Positions 37,482-45,787 of a stretch of 64,000 nucleotides of DNA are shown one piece after another. The stretch spans positions 3,410,001 through 3,474,000 of the forward strand of contig NZ_JAUSXN010000001.1 in assembly GCF_030816015.1 (NCBI RefSeq). Reading direction: 5' to 3'. A program made the translations under genes and the position numbers. Position 1 is the stretch's first letter, and every line of letters begins with the position of its first letter. This DNA comes from Pedobacter sp. W3I1. Its GTDB lineage: Bacteria; Bacteroidota; Bacteroidia; Sphingobacteriales; Sphingobacteriaceae. Below the pieces are notes generated by a model. It did not search any database, had not been told where the DNA came from, and saw only the letters and a program-made list of their open reading frames with translations.

Positions 37482-37994
37482 TTGGTTATATTTTATTGTC
37501 AGCCCACATCGTCCTCGTTTGTAACGAGGATGCGTGAGAATAGCGATTCTATCGCCGCTTAATCAATTTTTATTTCGGTCTGTGCGGACACAGACCAAGG
37601 TATTTCATAATTCATGCTTGCGCTCGTTTCTGAACGAGTGCAAATACTATTACGATTATCGTCATTCATCGTCCTCGTTTGTCACAAAGTGATTCCCTTG
37701 GAATAACGAGGATGCACGAGAACAGCGATTTTATCGATTTTTACCCGCAAGCCTTGGTTCGTGTCTCCACGAACCCACATCGTCCTCGTTTGTAACGAGG
37801 ATGCGTGAGAATAGCGATTTTATCGCCCCTTAATCAATTTTTATTTCGGTCTGTGAGTACACAGACCAAGGTATTTCATTAATTCACGCTTGCGCTCGTT
37901 TCCAAACGAGTGCAAAATAGTATTACGATTTTATCACTAAAAACAATTAATTATTCAACGCTCGTTAAAAACGAGCGTTAGCCTGGGTATTTTA
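37482..37994. repeat. Intergenic repeat cluster of hairpin-rich 150-bp units
   Basis: Unit A (about 37504-37656) and unit B (about 37775-37931) are near-identical and in the same orientation. Each starts CCACATCGTCCTCGTTTG, has the hairpin CCTCGTT/AACGAGG, then TTTTTATTTCGGTCTGTG and ACAGACCAAGGTATTTC, then CGCTCGTTT/AAACGAG. A shorter third unit (37667-37735) sits between. A separate perfect 10-bp hairpin (AACGCTCGTT / AACGAGCGTT, 37957-37979) lies 16 bp after the stop of the upstream gene. No coding potential is seen. It splits the minus-strand operon between the GH63/GH142-like gene and GH28. Confidence 0.75.
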
Positions 37995-39548
37995 TTAATT
38001 CATCTGCACTTTTACAGGCTTCAAATCTTTGCCTTTGTAAATCTGTTTACCATCTACAAATACCAATAATCCTTTGCCTTTATTGTATTTTTTTCCGGTT
38101 TTATCCCATAAAATTGTCACCACTTTATTGTGATAGGTTACTTGATCTAACATAAACCAGTCCCACTGATTCTTAGGGATTAATGGAGAAATTTCAAGCA
38201 CATTATCCTGACGCGGCTTTATGCCAATCAGGTCATTTATAATTAAATCATTAAAGGTAGAGTGGTTATAAAAACTGCTCCGTGGATTATCACCCTTTAA
38301 CCATTCTCCTGTTTTCTCATCCTGGTATTCACCTAGGTAAGGTTTACCATTTTTAATGTGAGAAGCAGCATACTGATGTAGTTCCTGATAAAAGACTCCG
38401 GCATTCATTTTACCATGTTTTTTATAATTGGTTAATAGATTGGCCAATCCTTTTAAAGTTTGCGAACTGGCAAAAGGCCACAGTGCACCATCCCATTCAC
38501 AGCTATGCCCTGTTCCCCTTGTTCTGAATGTTGGGTTTCGTCTTTCGGCCGTGGTTAATCCCCAGGGTGCTTTAAATCCTGCAGTATCAAGCAACTGATC
38601 CCATGCTTTTGCATATTTTGACTGATCATCAGGTAAGTTAAATTCCCATGGTGTAAAACCAATGGCTTCTCTAACATCCGATGAACCTCCTTTGGCTTTT
38701 CTTGTTTCGAAAAACGAGGAAGAAACATTCCATAAACTGTCCTGCACCAATTTTTTCAGTACTACGGCTTTATTTTTATACTTACTGGCAAGCGTTCCGT
38801 CACCTAAAAGTGTGGCAATTTTATGCAAAGCCATAGCATTACCATACATATAACTGTTTATGGTTGGTCGTTGATTCTGATCTTTTCGCGATCCACTGAT
38901 CGATTCTTCCATGCCATCCTTAACATCATGCTGCCAGAACAAACCGTTTTTAAGTTGCCTTTCCAATTCCCATTTGCCGTAATCTTTATCCAATGCAGGC
39001 AAAATTTCCTTCAAAAATTCCTGATCGGGTTTTACCAGATAATTCTGATAAACAGCATCATCCACCCAACTGCTAAATTGATGGAAACGTTGCTTCGTTT
39101 GACCAACATCGGCATGGTAAAGCCAGAATTTGATATAATCTTTTAAATAAGCATTATCCTTTAGCCACCTGCCTTCGTAAATATGGTGACCTAATGCACA
39201 GCTGATGGAATTATATTTTCCGGCATGTTTAACCGGTTCGATAAACTCGGTGAAGATAAAACCCTCAGGCGTTTTAACCAGGTGTTTACGGTAAGTCCAC
39301 CAGCGGTAGTAATAGTTTTGCTCCAAAACTGAATCAGGACATTCGAATAAAGGCGCCTGCTCTGCCAGCCATGTAAAGGCATCGGCATTGGGTACATGGT
39401 TTTTAACCGCTTCCGTGTCGATCGAATTGAAATAGGTGACATATTTCTTCAATTTTTCAGTTCCCAGAATTGATTTCTGCTGCGCAAAACCTGTAATTGT
39501 TAATACCGATAAAGCTGCTGTTGCAATTAAATTTCTTGTATTCATCAT
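37995..39548 (-). CDS. GH63/GH142-like (alpha/alpha)6-barrel glycosidase
   Basis: The 517-aa protein has a signal peptide (LIATAALSVLTITGFAQQ). The rest is helical with the look of a GH63/mannosylglycerate-hydrolase-like six-hairpin barrel: WWTYRKHLVKTPEGFIFTEF, GHHIYEGRWLKD, GTGHSCEWDGALWPFASS (candidate catalytic acid or base) and SFYNHSTFNDLIINDLIGI. Enzymes with this fold in Bacteroidetes pectin loci include GH142-type beta-L-arabinofuranosidases. Which sugar it removes is unknown. Its ATG overlaps the stop of the upstream gene (TAATG), so the two are coupled; two adjacent ATGs (39548 and 39545) are both possible starts. Confidence 0.68.
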   Translation of the reverse strand: MMNTRNLIATAALSVLTITGFAQQKSILGTEKLKKYVTYFNSIDTEAVKNHVPNADAFTWLAEQAPLFECPDSVLEQNYYYRWWTYRKHLVKTPEGFIFTEFIEPVKHAGKYNSISCALGHHIYEGRWLKDNAYLKDYIKFWLYHADVGQTKQRFHQFSSWVDDAVYQNYLVKPDQEFLKEILPALDKDYGKWELERQLKNGLFWQHDVKDGMEESISGSRKDQNQRPTINSYMYGNAMALHKIATLLGDGTLASKYKNKAVVLKKLVQDSLWNVSSSFFETRKAKGGSSDVREAIGFTPWEFNLPDDQSKYAKAWDQLLDTAGFKAPWGLTTAERRNPTFRTRGTGHSCEWDGALWPFASSQTLKGLANLLTNYKKHGKMNAGVFYQELHQYAASHIKNGKPYLGEYQDEKTGEWLKGDNPRSSFYNHSTFNDLIINDLIGIKPRQDNVLEISPLIPKNQWDWFMLDQVTYHNKVVTILWDKTGKKYNKGKGLLVFVDGKQIYKGKDLKPVKVQMN

Positions 39549-42283
39549 TATTCAAATAACCAATCGATGTCTTTTCCTCTGCCATCCAAACCTGCGTTAA
39601 AAATCCGCAGTTCCTGTTTATCGTCAATAAAACCTAAAACTAAACAAGCTCCCTTACCTAAATTTAAAGTATGTGTTCCTGCCGGGAAAGAATAAGCATG
39701 AACATTTACTGGTGGAAAACCATAAGGTACGAGGGCATTTGATATTTTAATTTCCGATTGTCCGTAGTTGTTGGCACTTGCATCGGTTTCCAACTGTGGA
39801 GGAGCAAGATATTGAGGATCTTTCTGATTAAAAAAGCCTATCAGCAATTTTACAGGTGCTTTGGTGCTGAATTTAATTTCAGTACCTGTTTTAATTTGTT
39901 TTTCTTTTGCAAGTTTGATTCCTTTTAAACCCACCAGTTGCGCTGCAACTTCTTTTATCTTAATAGCAGTATCTGAAAAGAGCTGTACATCTTTCGCAAT
40001 CACATAACTTTCGGTTTCATTTAAAACTTTTACATCAGCAGCTTGATAAGGCACAATTGCAGCAACCGTTCCCTGTTTTATTGATTTTAAAGAATCGATA
40101 CTGCGTTTAAAATGATTAAGTTCTTTGGTAAAGACAGGTAACATCTCTTTCCAATGAATAAAGGTTTTATCCACTCCACGCATCGGAATTTTTCGCTGCT
40201 TGGTTTGCATACTATTGGCATACAGGTAACTATGTGCTGTCAGTTTAACCAATTGAGCATAATGATCTACACTTTTTTGGAGAAAAGGCAATGCCTGCTC
40301 CAAATCAGTTACCTGGTTAGAATATTTATATCTTAGTATCCATAGTGCTGCTTTAACTTTTTCGGCATAAAAATTAGCCATTTCATCATAACAATAGATA
40401 TCGTTTTTAAGCCGCTTAAACTCTGCAGTATCTTTGGTTACACCGGGTGCAGCTTCATTAATAGATTGAATGGCTTTTTTTCCATGTTCAACTACTTCGC
40501 GTGCCACCTGAACCGGAGTTTCGCCAATATGGCCCTGTTTCTTCCATTCTTTCTCGGCATACTCAATGATCATTTCACCTTCTGGGGCTTCCGATTCGTA
40601 CATTAAAGTAAACAAGCCATAACGGAACGGATTAATCAGCTGCGTCATCAACATGCCCAGGGTTAGTGTTTGTCGGTTGCCATCGGTAATGCCATACCTG
40701 CGCAAAAGTTTAGGCGATATTTCACCTGATTCTTCGTAGGCATTCAGAATAGCTTTACCACCTGCTAAATTAGCACCATATTTATTAGCCAGTTCTTTAC
40801 CCCAATAAGTTATTTCCTGGCTACGGTCTCTTTGCGAGTTCCAGGAATATCTTGCCCATTCTTTGTACCAGATCCAATCGCGGTCTACCTCCAATAATCT
40901 TCCTTTTACCTCATCAGCCGAATAAGGCCAATCCCAGTAGCTGGCCTGAGGATACAAATGCAAACCTTTTGCACCATAAATCTTGTTCATCGCCTGAACT
41001 GATTTCTGGATAAAATCAGCCGATCCGTATCTAAATGGCTCTAAATTGGCTAAAATATGTACGTTAGAGATATTAATGGTACCAATAGCGGCTAATTTCC
41101 TGTTTAATTCGGCCCATGCGCCACGCGGTGTATATGTGGTTAAAGCTTCGCCATTAAACTTGTTTTCGGTATACAGGTTTTTATACAAGGGCAACGCAGC
41201 TTTCATTACGCTAGGCGCATCGGTATCGTGCGCCCGGAGTACAATCGGAGGTTCTTCCTTAATGCCAGCAGCTTTTAGTCCATCTTTAACCCCTGGGATA
41301 ATCGTTTTGGTAAACCAATCAATGTCGTCCTGACCAACACCTTCCATCGCTTCGCCTAAGGCCACCATTAAACCTACGTTTGGGTATTTCTCTACAAAAG
41401 ATGAAATCGATTTACGGGTATAATCGGCAATTAAAGGAATAATGGGGCGGTTCCTATCTTGTGTTTTTAAGCCATGTTTATCTGCAAAAGGTTTTGGAAT
41501 AATGATATTGTAGAACATCTGGATCACCCAGATGCCGCGTTTATCCGCCTCTTTGGTTAAAAACTGGAAGATTTCTTCATTCTTTTTTAAAGTAACATCA
41601 TCCACCTCAACTGCATAAGGGTAATCTTTTAAACGCAACAACGACGAAAAAGGATGTCCATTCCATAAATAAAGCGAGTTATAACGGTTTTCTACCATCA
41701 TATCCAGGTACTTAATCCATAAAGCTTTATCGTAAAGCCAGGGGAAAGTTTCTGGCGTATAAGGATATTCGTATACATCATGTCCCGGGAGATAATCAGG
41801 TTTCTGTAAACCGATACAAGTGCCTCTTAACACCATCTCAGGCTGGTCGGAAAGTGCTATCTGCGTGGGTAATTTACCTGTGCTGCTGATCTGATCGACC
41901 AATTCTATACAACCATATAAAGCGCCCGATGCATCGTTGCCAATTACATAAAGCATCCCGTTTTTTCCGGTGTAGATATGAAAGCCCTCTGTTTTGGTCG
42001 TTGAAATTTTATTTTTAATCTCTGCCGGAAGATTATTGGCAAAAAGTTTATCTGAAAACACACCAATCGCAATAACGTTGTTAATTGCAGTAAGTTTATC
42101 TTTTTGTTCGATTTTGGCTGAATAATTCAACCTAGCTAAAGCTTTTGATAGCTTTTCGGCACCAAAACGCACACGCACATGGTTTTCCGTAGAAATTACA
42201 ATTGTTTTCGGCGCCTTAATATTGGCATCTGAAAATGATATCGATAGAAAATAACAGGAAATAAAAATCAGAAAATTTCTCAT
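39548..42283 (-). CDS. Uncharacterised glycosidase with GH20/GH67-like N-terminal domain
   Basis: The 911-aa exported protein (signal LIFISCYFLSISFSDA) opens with an alpha/beta domain like those preceding GH20, GH67 and GH84 barrels (NHVRVRFGAEKLSKALARL, GNDASGALYGCIELVDQI). A TIM-barrel-like part follows (about 150-480: VENRYNSLYLWNGHPFSSLL, NVGLMVALGEAMEGVGQDD, PPIVLRAHDTDAPSVMKAAL), then a helical region (480-740) and a beta domain ending in GKDIDWLFE. Candidate catalytic acids are E of LGEAMEG and D of AHDTDAP. I cannot assign it to a numbered family. It heads the hydrolase operon and probably attacks an acidic or branched pectin substituent. Confidence 0.65.
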   Translation of the reverse strand: MRNFLIFISCYFLSISFSDANIKAPKTIVISTENHVRVRFGAEKLSKALARLNYSAKIEQKDKLTAINNVIAIGVFSDKLFANNLPAEIKNKISTTKTEGFHIYTGKNGMLYVIGNDASGALYGCIELVDQISSTGKLPTQIALSDQPEMVLRGTCIGLQKPDYLPGHDVYEYPYTPETFPWLYDKALWIKYLDMMVENRYNSLYLWNGHPFSSLLRLKDYPYAVEVDDVTLKKNEEIFQFLTKEADKRGIWVIQMFYNIIIPKPFADKHGLKTQDRNRPIIPLIADYTRKSISSFVEKYPNVGLMVALGEAMEGVGQDDIDWFTKTIIPGVKDGLKAAGIKEEPPIVLRAHDTDAPSVMKAALPLYKNLYTENKFNGEALTTYTPRGAWAELNRKLAAIGTINISNVHILANLEPFRYGSADFIQKSVQAMNKIYGAKGLHLYPQASYWDWPYSADEVKGRLLEVDRDWIWYKEWARYSWNSQRDRSQEITYWGKELANKYGANLAGGKAILNAYEESGEISPKLLRRYGITDGNRQTLTLGMLMTQLINPFRYGLFTLMYESEAPEGEMIIEYAEKEWKKQGHIGETPVQVAREVVEHGKKAIQSINEAAPGVTKDTAEFKRLKNDIYCYDEMANFYAEKVKAALWILRYKYSNQVTDLEQALPFLQKSVDHYAQLVKLTAHSYLYANSMQTKQRKIPMRGVDKTFIHWKEMLPVFTKELNHFKRSIDSLKSIKQGTVAAIVPYQAADVKVLNETESYVIAKDVQLFSDTAIKIKEVAAQLVGLKGIKLAKEKQIKTGTEIKFSTKAPVKLLIGFFNQKDPQYLAPPQLETDASANNYGQSEIKISNALVPYGFPPVNVHAYSFPAGTHTLNLGKGACLVLGFIDDKQELRIFNAGLDGRGKDIDWLFE

Positions 42284-42547
42284 TCAAAAGGCTCTAATAA
42301 CAAAACCTATATGATAGGTTAAGGTGATATTTGGTTAATATTTGTATTTAAATATAAATATATTATTCAAATATAAGTAATTTAAACGATCGACTTTGTA
42401 AAATTTATGCAAGGTAAGGCCATTTCAATATCCAGAATGGCGTATGACAATATCTGTTAATATTTAGACAAGAAGATAAAATTTTTAATCAAGAATATTT
42501 ATTTTATTTGTATGCTAATCAATTATAATTTATAACCAATCATATAC
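42284..42547. promoter_or_regulatory. Divergent control region between hydrolase operon and deoxysugar pathway
   Basis: A 264-bp, very AT-rich gap drives two large operons outward. No copy of the TTGTACCATCTTATC element is recognisable and no clear TTTG/TAnnTTTG pair with 19-nt spacing is found. TTTG at 42507 followed by TAATTTAT at 42526 is too closely spaced to be convincing. Confidence 0.4.
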
Positions 42548-43312
42548 ATGTTTTCACTAAAAAACAAAAAAGCCGTAGTTACAGGCGGGGGAAGCGGCAT
42601 AGGAAGAGCTATTGCAACTATTTTAGCCAAACAAGGTGCTGAGGTTCATATCATCGAATTAGGAACTGAGCAGGCCCGGGATACTTTAGATGAAATTAAG
42701 ACAAATGGCGGAGAAGCTTTCAGCTATGGCTGTGACGTTTCAGACCATAAAGCGGTTCACGAAGTTTTTAACCAGATCGGGCATATTAACATTCTGATCA
42801 ATAATGCAGGTATCGCGCATATCGGAAAAGCTGATACTACGGAAGAGGCTGATTTTGACCGTGTAATGCGCGTAAACGTGAAAGGTGTTTATAACTGTTT
42901 GCACGCTGCTATTCCACAGATCCGTTTAGCTGGCGGAGGGGTAATTATCAATATGGCATCAATTGCTGCATTAATAGGCCTTCCAGATCGTTTCGTTTAT
43001 AGTGCTGCAAAAGGTGCTGTAAAAGCGATCACCATGAGTGTAGCCAAAGATTATATTGGCGAAAATATCAGGTGTAACTCTATTTCACCTGCAAGGGTTC
43101 ATACGCCTTTTGTAGATGGTTTTTTACAGAAGAACTACCCGGATAATATCCCTGAAATGTTTGAAAAGCTTTCTAAAACGCAGCCGATCGGCAGAATGGC
43201 CAAACCGGAAGAAGTAGGTGCCCTGGCTTTATATCTTTGCAGTGATGAAGCCTCTTTTATTACGGGTTGCGATTACCCGATTGACGGTGGATTTACGACA
43301 TTAAACAATTAA
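42548..43312 (+). CDS. SDR-family 2-keto-3-deoxy-L-fuconate/rhamnonate dehydrogenase (probable)
   Basis: The 254-aa cytoplasmic enzyme has the short-chain dehydrogenase features TGGGSGIGRA (NAD binding), NNAGIAH and the catalytic pair Y151/K155 in FVYSAAKGAVKA. The closing segment FITGCDYPIDGGF is typical. SDRs in this genomic setting (next to an FAH hydrolase, a mutarotase and a lactonase) oxidise 2-keto-3-deoxy-L-fuconate at C4 to 2,4-diketo-3-deoxy-L-fuconate. Alternatively it could be the first enzyme, L-fucose dehydrogenase. The order of genes (SDR, FAH) favours the former. It is the first gene of a plus-strand operon, 33 bp before the next. Confidence 0.8.
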   Translation: MFSLKNKKAVVTGGGSGIGRAIATILAKQGAEVHIIELGTEQARDTLDEIKTNGGEAFSYGCDVSDHKAVHEVFNQIGHINILINNAGIAHIGKADTTEEADFDRVMRVNVKGVYNCLHAAIPQIRLAGGGVIINMASIAALIGLPDRFVYSAAKGAVKAITMSVAKDYIGENIRCNSISPARVHTPFVDGFLQKNYPDNIPEMFEKLSKTQPIGRMAKPEEVGALALYLCSDEASFITGCDYPIDGGFTTLNN

Positions 43313-43345
43313 TCAATATTTTTAAATACGATAAAGCATTTTATA

Positions 43346-44200
43346 ATGAAATTAATACGATTTGGCGAAGCCGGAGCTGAAAAACCCGGAGTAATTATAA
43401 ACGATAATTATTTCGATGTTTCTGCATTGGTTAAAGATTATAATGAAGAATTTTTTGGTGGTGATGGCTTAGCGCAATTAAAGTCTGCTATTCAATCTGC
43501 TGATTTACCTCAGGTAGACAAAGGTGTGCGCCTAGGCCCTGCTCTGGCCCGCCCTTCCAAGATAATCTGTGTGGGCTTAAACTATAAAGACCACGCTGCA
43601 GAAACTAACGCACCAATTCCATCAGAGCCAATTTTGTTCTTCAAAGCTACCTCTGCTATTGTTGGACCTAATGATGATCTGATCATCCCAAAAAACAGTA
43701 AAAAAACGGATTGGGAAGTAGAATTGGCTATTGTGATTGGCAAAAAAGCAAGTTATGTTGCCGAAGAAAATGCTTTAGATCACATTGCAGGTTATGTTTT
43801 GCATAATGATTACAGTGAGCGCGAGTTCCAGATCGAAAGAAACGGACAATGGGTAAAAGGAAAAAGCTGCGATACCTTCGCGCCTATCGGGCCATTTATT
43901 GCTACCCAGGATGAAATTGCCGATGTGCACAATCTTCGCCTTTGGTTAACGGTGAACGGAAAAACCATGCAGGATGGCAATACCTCAAACCTGATTTTTA
44001 ATGTGCCGTTCATGATTGCTTACATCAGCCAATTCATGACGCTTTTACCAGGTGATGTAATTACAACTGGAACACCTGCTGGCGTGGGCTTAGGTCAAAA
44101 ACCTGAACCCTGGTATTTAAAAGCTGGTGATGTGGTAGAACTGGGTATTGATGGTTTAGGCACAAGCAAACAAACAGTTAAGTCTTACGGCGGAAATTAA
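43346..44200 (+). CDS. FAH-family 2,4-diketo-3-deoxy-L-fuconate hydrolase (probable)
   Basis: A 284-aa fumarylacetoacetate hydrolase-family enzyme. The metal-binding acidic triad is visible as DWEVELAIVIGK (E124, E126) and HNDYSERE (D155); PSKIICVGLNYKDHAAE and GDVITTGTPAGVGLG are the usual flanking motifs. Relatives in the oxidative deoxysugar pathway cleave 2,4-diketo-3-deoxy-L-fuconate or L-rhamnonate to pyruvate and L-lactate. The L-lactate dehydrogenase-type gene 1.6 kb downstream would use the second product, which strengthens this reading. It lies one base before the mutarotase gene. Confidence 0.85.
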   Translation: MKLIRFGEAGAEKPGVIINDNYFDVSALVKDYNEEFFGGDGLAQLKSAIQSADLPQVDKGVRLGPALARPSKIICVGLNYKDHAAETNAPIPSEPILFFKATSAIVGPNDDLIIPKNSKKTDWEVELAIVIGKKASYVAEENALDHIAGYVLHNDYSEREFQIERNGQWVKGKSCDTFAPIGPFIATQDEIADVHNLRLWLTVNGKTMQDGNTSNLIFNVPFMIAYISQFMTLLPGDVITTGTPAGVGLGQKPEPWYLKAGDVVELGIDGLGTSKQTVKSYGGN

Positions 44201-44201
44201 T

Positions 44202-44531
44202 ATGAAAAGGTACTGCTTAACGCTTGATCTTGTAAATGATGAAAAGCTTATAGAAGAGTATAGGCAGTATCATCAATCGGTTTGGCCGGAAATTAAGGAA
44301 AGTATCACTTCTTCTGGCGTTGATGATTTAGAAATCTATTTATTAGGTAACCGGTTATTTATGATTATGGACGTGAATGAGCACTTTTCGTTTGAGGAAA
44401 AAGCAAAAGCCGATGTAGCCAACCCAAAAGTGCAGGAATGGGAAAACTTAATGTGGAAATTTCAGCAGGCACTGCCAGGTTCGAAACCAGGAGAAAAATG
44501 GGTCTTAATGGATCAGATATTTAAACTTTAA
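44202..44531 (+). CDS. L-rhamnose/L-fucose mutarotase (RhaM-like)
   Basis: The 109-aa protein is full length for the RhaM (DUF718) fold. YRQYHQSVWPEI contains the likely catalytic H24, and KVQEWENLMWKFQ is the conserved C-terminal helix. Such enzymes interconvert alpha and beta anomers of 6-deoxy-L-sugars so that the downstream dehydrogenase or isomerase receives the right form. It is tightly packed between the FAH hydrolase (1 bp) and the lactonase (10 bp). Which sugar is turned over cannot be told from sequence. Confidence 0.88.
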   Translation: MKRYCLTLDLVNDEKLIEEYRQYHQSVWPEIKESITSSGVDDLEIYLLGNRLFMIMDVNEHFSFEEKAKADVANPKVQEWENLMWKFQQALPGSKPGEKWVLMDQIFKL

Positions 44532-44541
44532 ACCAATTCTT

Positions 44542-45363
44542 ATGATTGATACACACGTACATTTTTGGAATTTTGATCCGGTTAGAGATAGCTGGATAAA
44601 TGAAGATATGCTTGCCATCCGTAATGATTTTTCTCCAAAAGACCTTACAGCGGTGTACAACGATCTTCAAATTACAGGATGTATTGCGGTGCAGGCCAGT
44701 CAATCGGAAGAAGAAAATCATTTCTTGTTATCCCTGGCAGCACAAAATGAAATTATAAAAGGTATTGTGGGCTGGATAGATTTACTTGATCCAAATTTAG
44801 ACGAACGTTTAACTTACTGGAGCAATTTCAAAACCATTAAAGGTTGGCGACATATTTTACAGGCCGAAAACGCTGATTTTATCCTGAACAAACAATTTAT
44901 TGCCGGCGTTAATCTTTTAAAAAAATACAATTACACCTACGATTTATTGTGCTATCACAATCAACTAGCTGATATTATTAAAATGGTTGATCAAATCCCC
45001 GATCAACCATTTGTATTGGATCATTGTGGCAAGCCGGATGTTAAAAGTCAGGATATAAAAACCTGGTCTGAAAATATTAAAACCTTGGCAGCAAACCCAA
45101 ATGTACTTTGCAAAGTATCTGGCTTACTTACTGAAGCAGACTGGAAAAACTGGACAGAAAGAGAGCTTTTTAATTGCTTTGATATCGTATTCGAACATTT
45201 TGGCCCTAAAAGGATAATGTATGGTAGCGATTGGCCGGTAGTGTTGCTCAGCAGGCCTTACCAGAATTGGTTTAATTTAGTTGCTAAGTACACTGAGCAG
45301 TTCACTGCAGCTGAAAGGAAATTAATTTTTACTGATAATGCGAAAGCTTTTTATGGAGTTTAG
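44542..45363 (+). CDS. Amidohydrolase-family L-fuconolactonase/rhamnonolactonase (probable)
   Basis: A 273-aa metal-dependent hydrolase of the amidohydrolase_2 group. The motif MIDTHVHFW supplies H5 and H7; FVLDHCGKPD gives H161 and MYGSDWPV gives D230. Relatives hydrolyse L-fucono-1,5-lactone or L-rhamnono-lactone, the second step of the oxidative deoxysugar pathway. It closes the four-gene block. The enzyme that would come next, an enolase-superfamily sugar-acid dehydratase, is absent from the window. Confidence 0.88.
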   Translation: MIDTHVHFWNFDPVRDSWINEDMLAIRNDFSPKDLTAVYNDLQITGCIAVQASQSEEENHFLLSLAAQNEIIKGIVGWIDLLDPNLDERLTYWSNFKTIKGWRHILQAENADFILNKQFIAGVNLLKKYNYTYDLLCYHNQLADIIKMVDQIPDQPFVLDHCGKPDVKSQDIKTWSENIKTLAANPNVLCKVSGLLTEADWKNWTERELFNCFDIVFEHFGPKRIMYGSDWPVVLLSRPYQNWFNLVAKYTEQFTAAERKLIFTDNAKAFYGV

Positions 45364-45787
45364 TTTTATGAAACGACCGTCATCTCGACTGGAATGCAGT
45401 GGAATGGAGAGATCTATCGTGCATGAAAGACCCTGAAATAAATCCGATAGCTATCGGATCAGGGTGACGATGCGCTGGAATGATCATCTCGACTCGACCA
45501 TAACAAAATGGAGAAATCTTTGAATCTCTCATGTCAGTTTAAACAGATTTCTCGGCTTCGCTGCACCCGATAGCTATCGGGTCCGCTCGAAATGACGGAT
45601 TAAGCTTTATAGCTAACGCTCGTTTAAAACGATCATGTAATAGCATATCGTATTTTACATTATAACTGTAATTATACCCACATAAAACAATAATTACAAA
45701 ATAGCAGATAGAGCAGGATGGAAAATATAATATAAAATATTAGTTTTCGCTTTCTAAAATAGAATCTGACCAATACAATATTTAAAT
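45364..45787. repeat. REP-like hairpins between lactonase and lldD-type gene
   Basis: About 45371-45598 contains two hairpin repeats of the CGTCATCTCGAC family, with embedded CCGATAGCTATCGG palindromes at about 45447 and 45569. A later short stretch (TAACGCTCGTTTAAAACG, 45613) resembles the 38-kb repeats. The last 130 bp before the next ATG are AT-rich and probably hold its promoter, but no clear boxes are seen. Confidence 0.7.

Noticed and set aside
37504-37931. The 150-bp units considered as a CRISPR array
   Set aside because: Only two full units and one partial, far longer than CRISPR repeats, no regular spacers and no cas genes.
42507-42533. TTTG and TAATTTAT before the SDR gene considered as a promoter
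   Set aside because: Spacing is 15 nt instead of 19 and the second box lacks TTTG.
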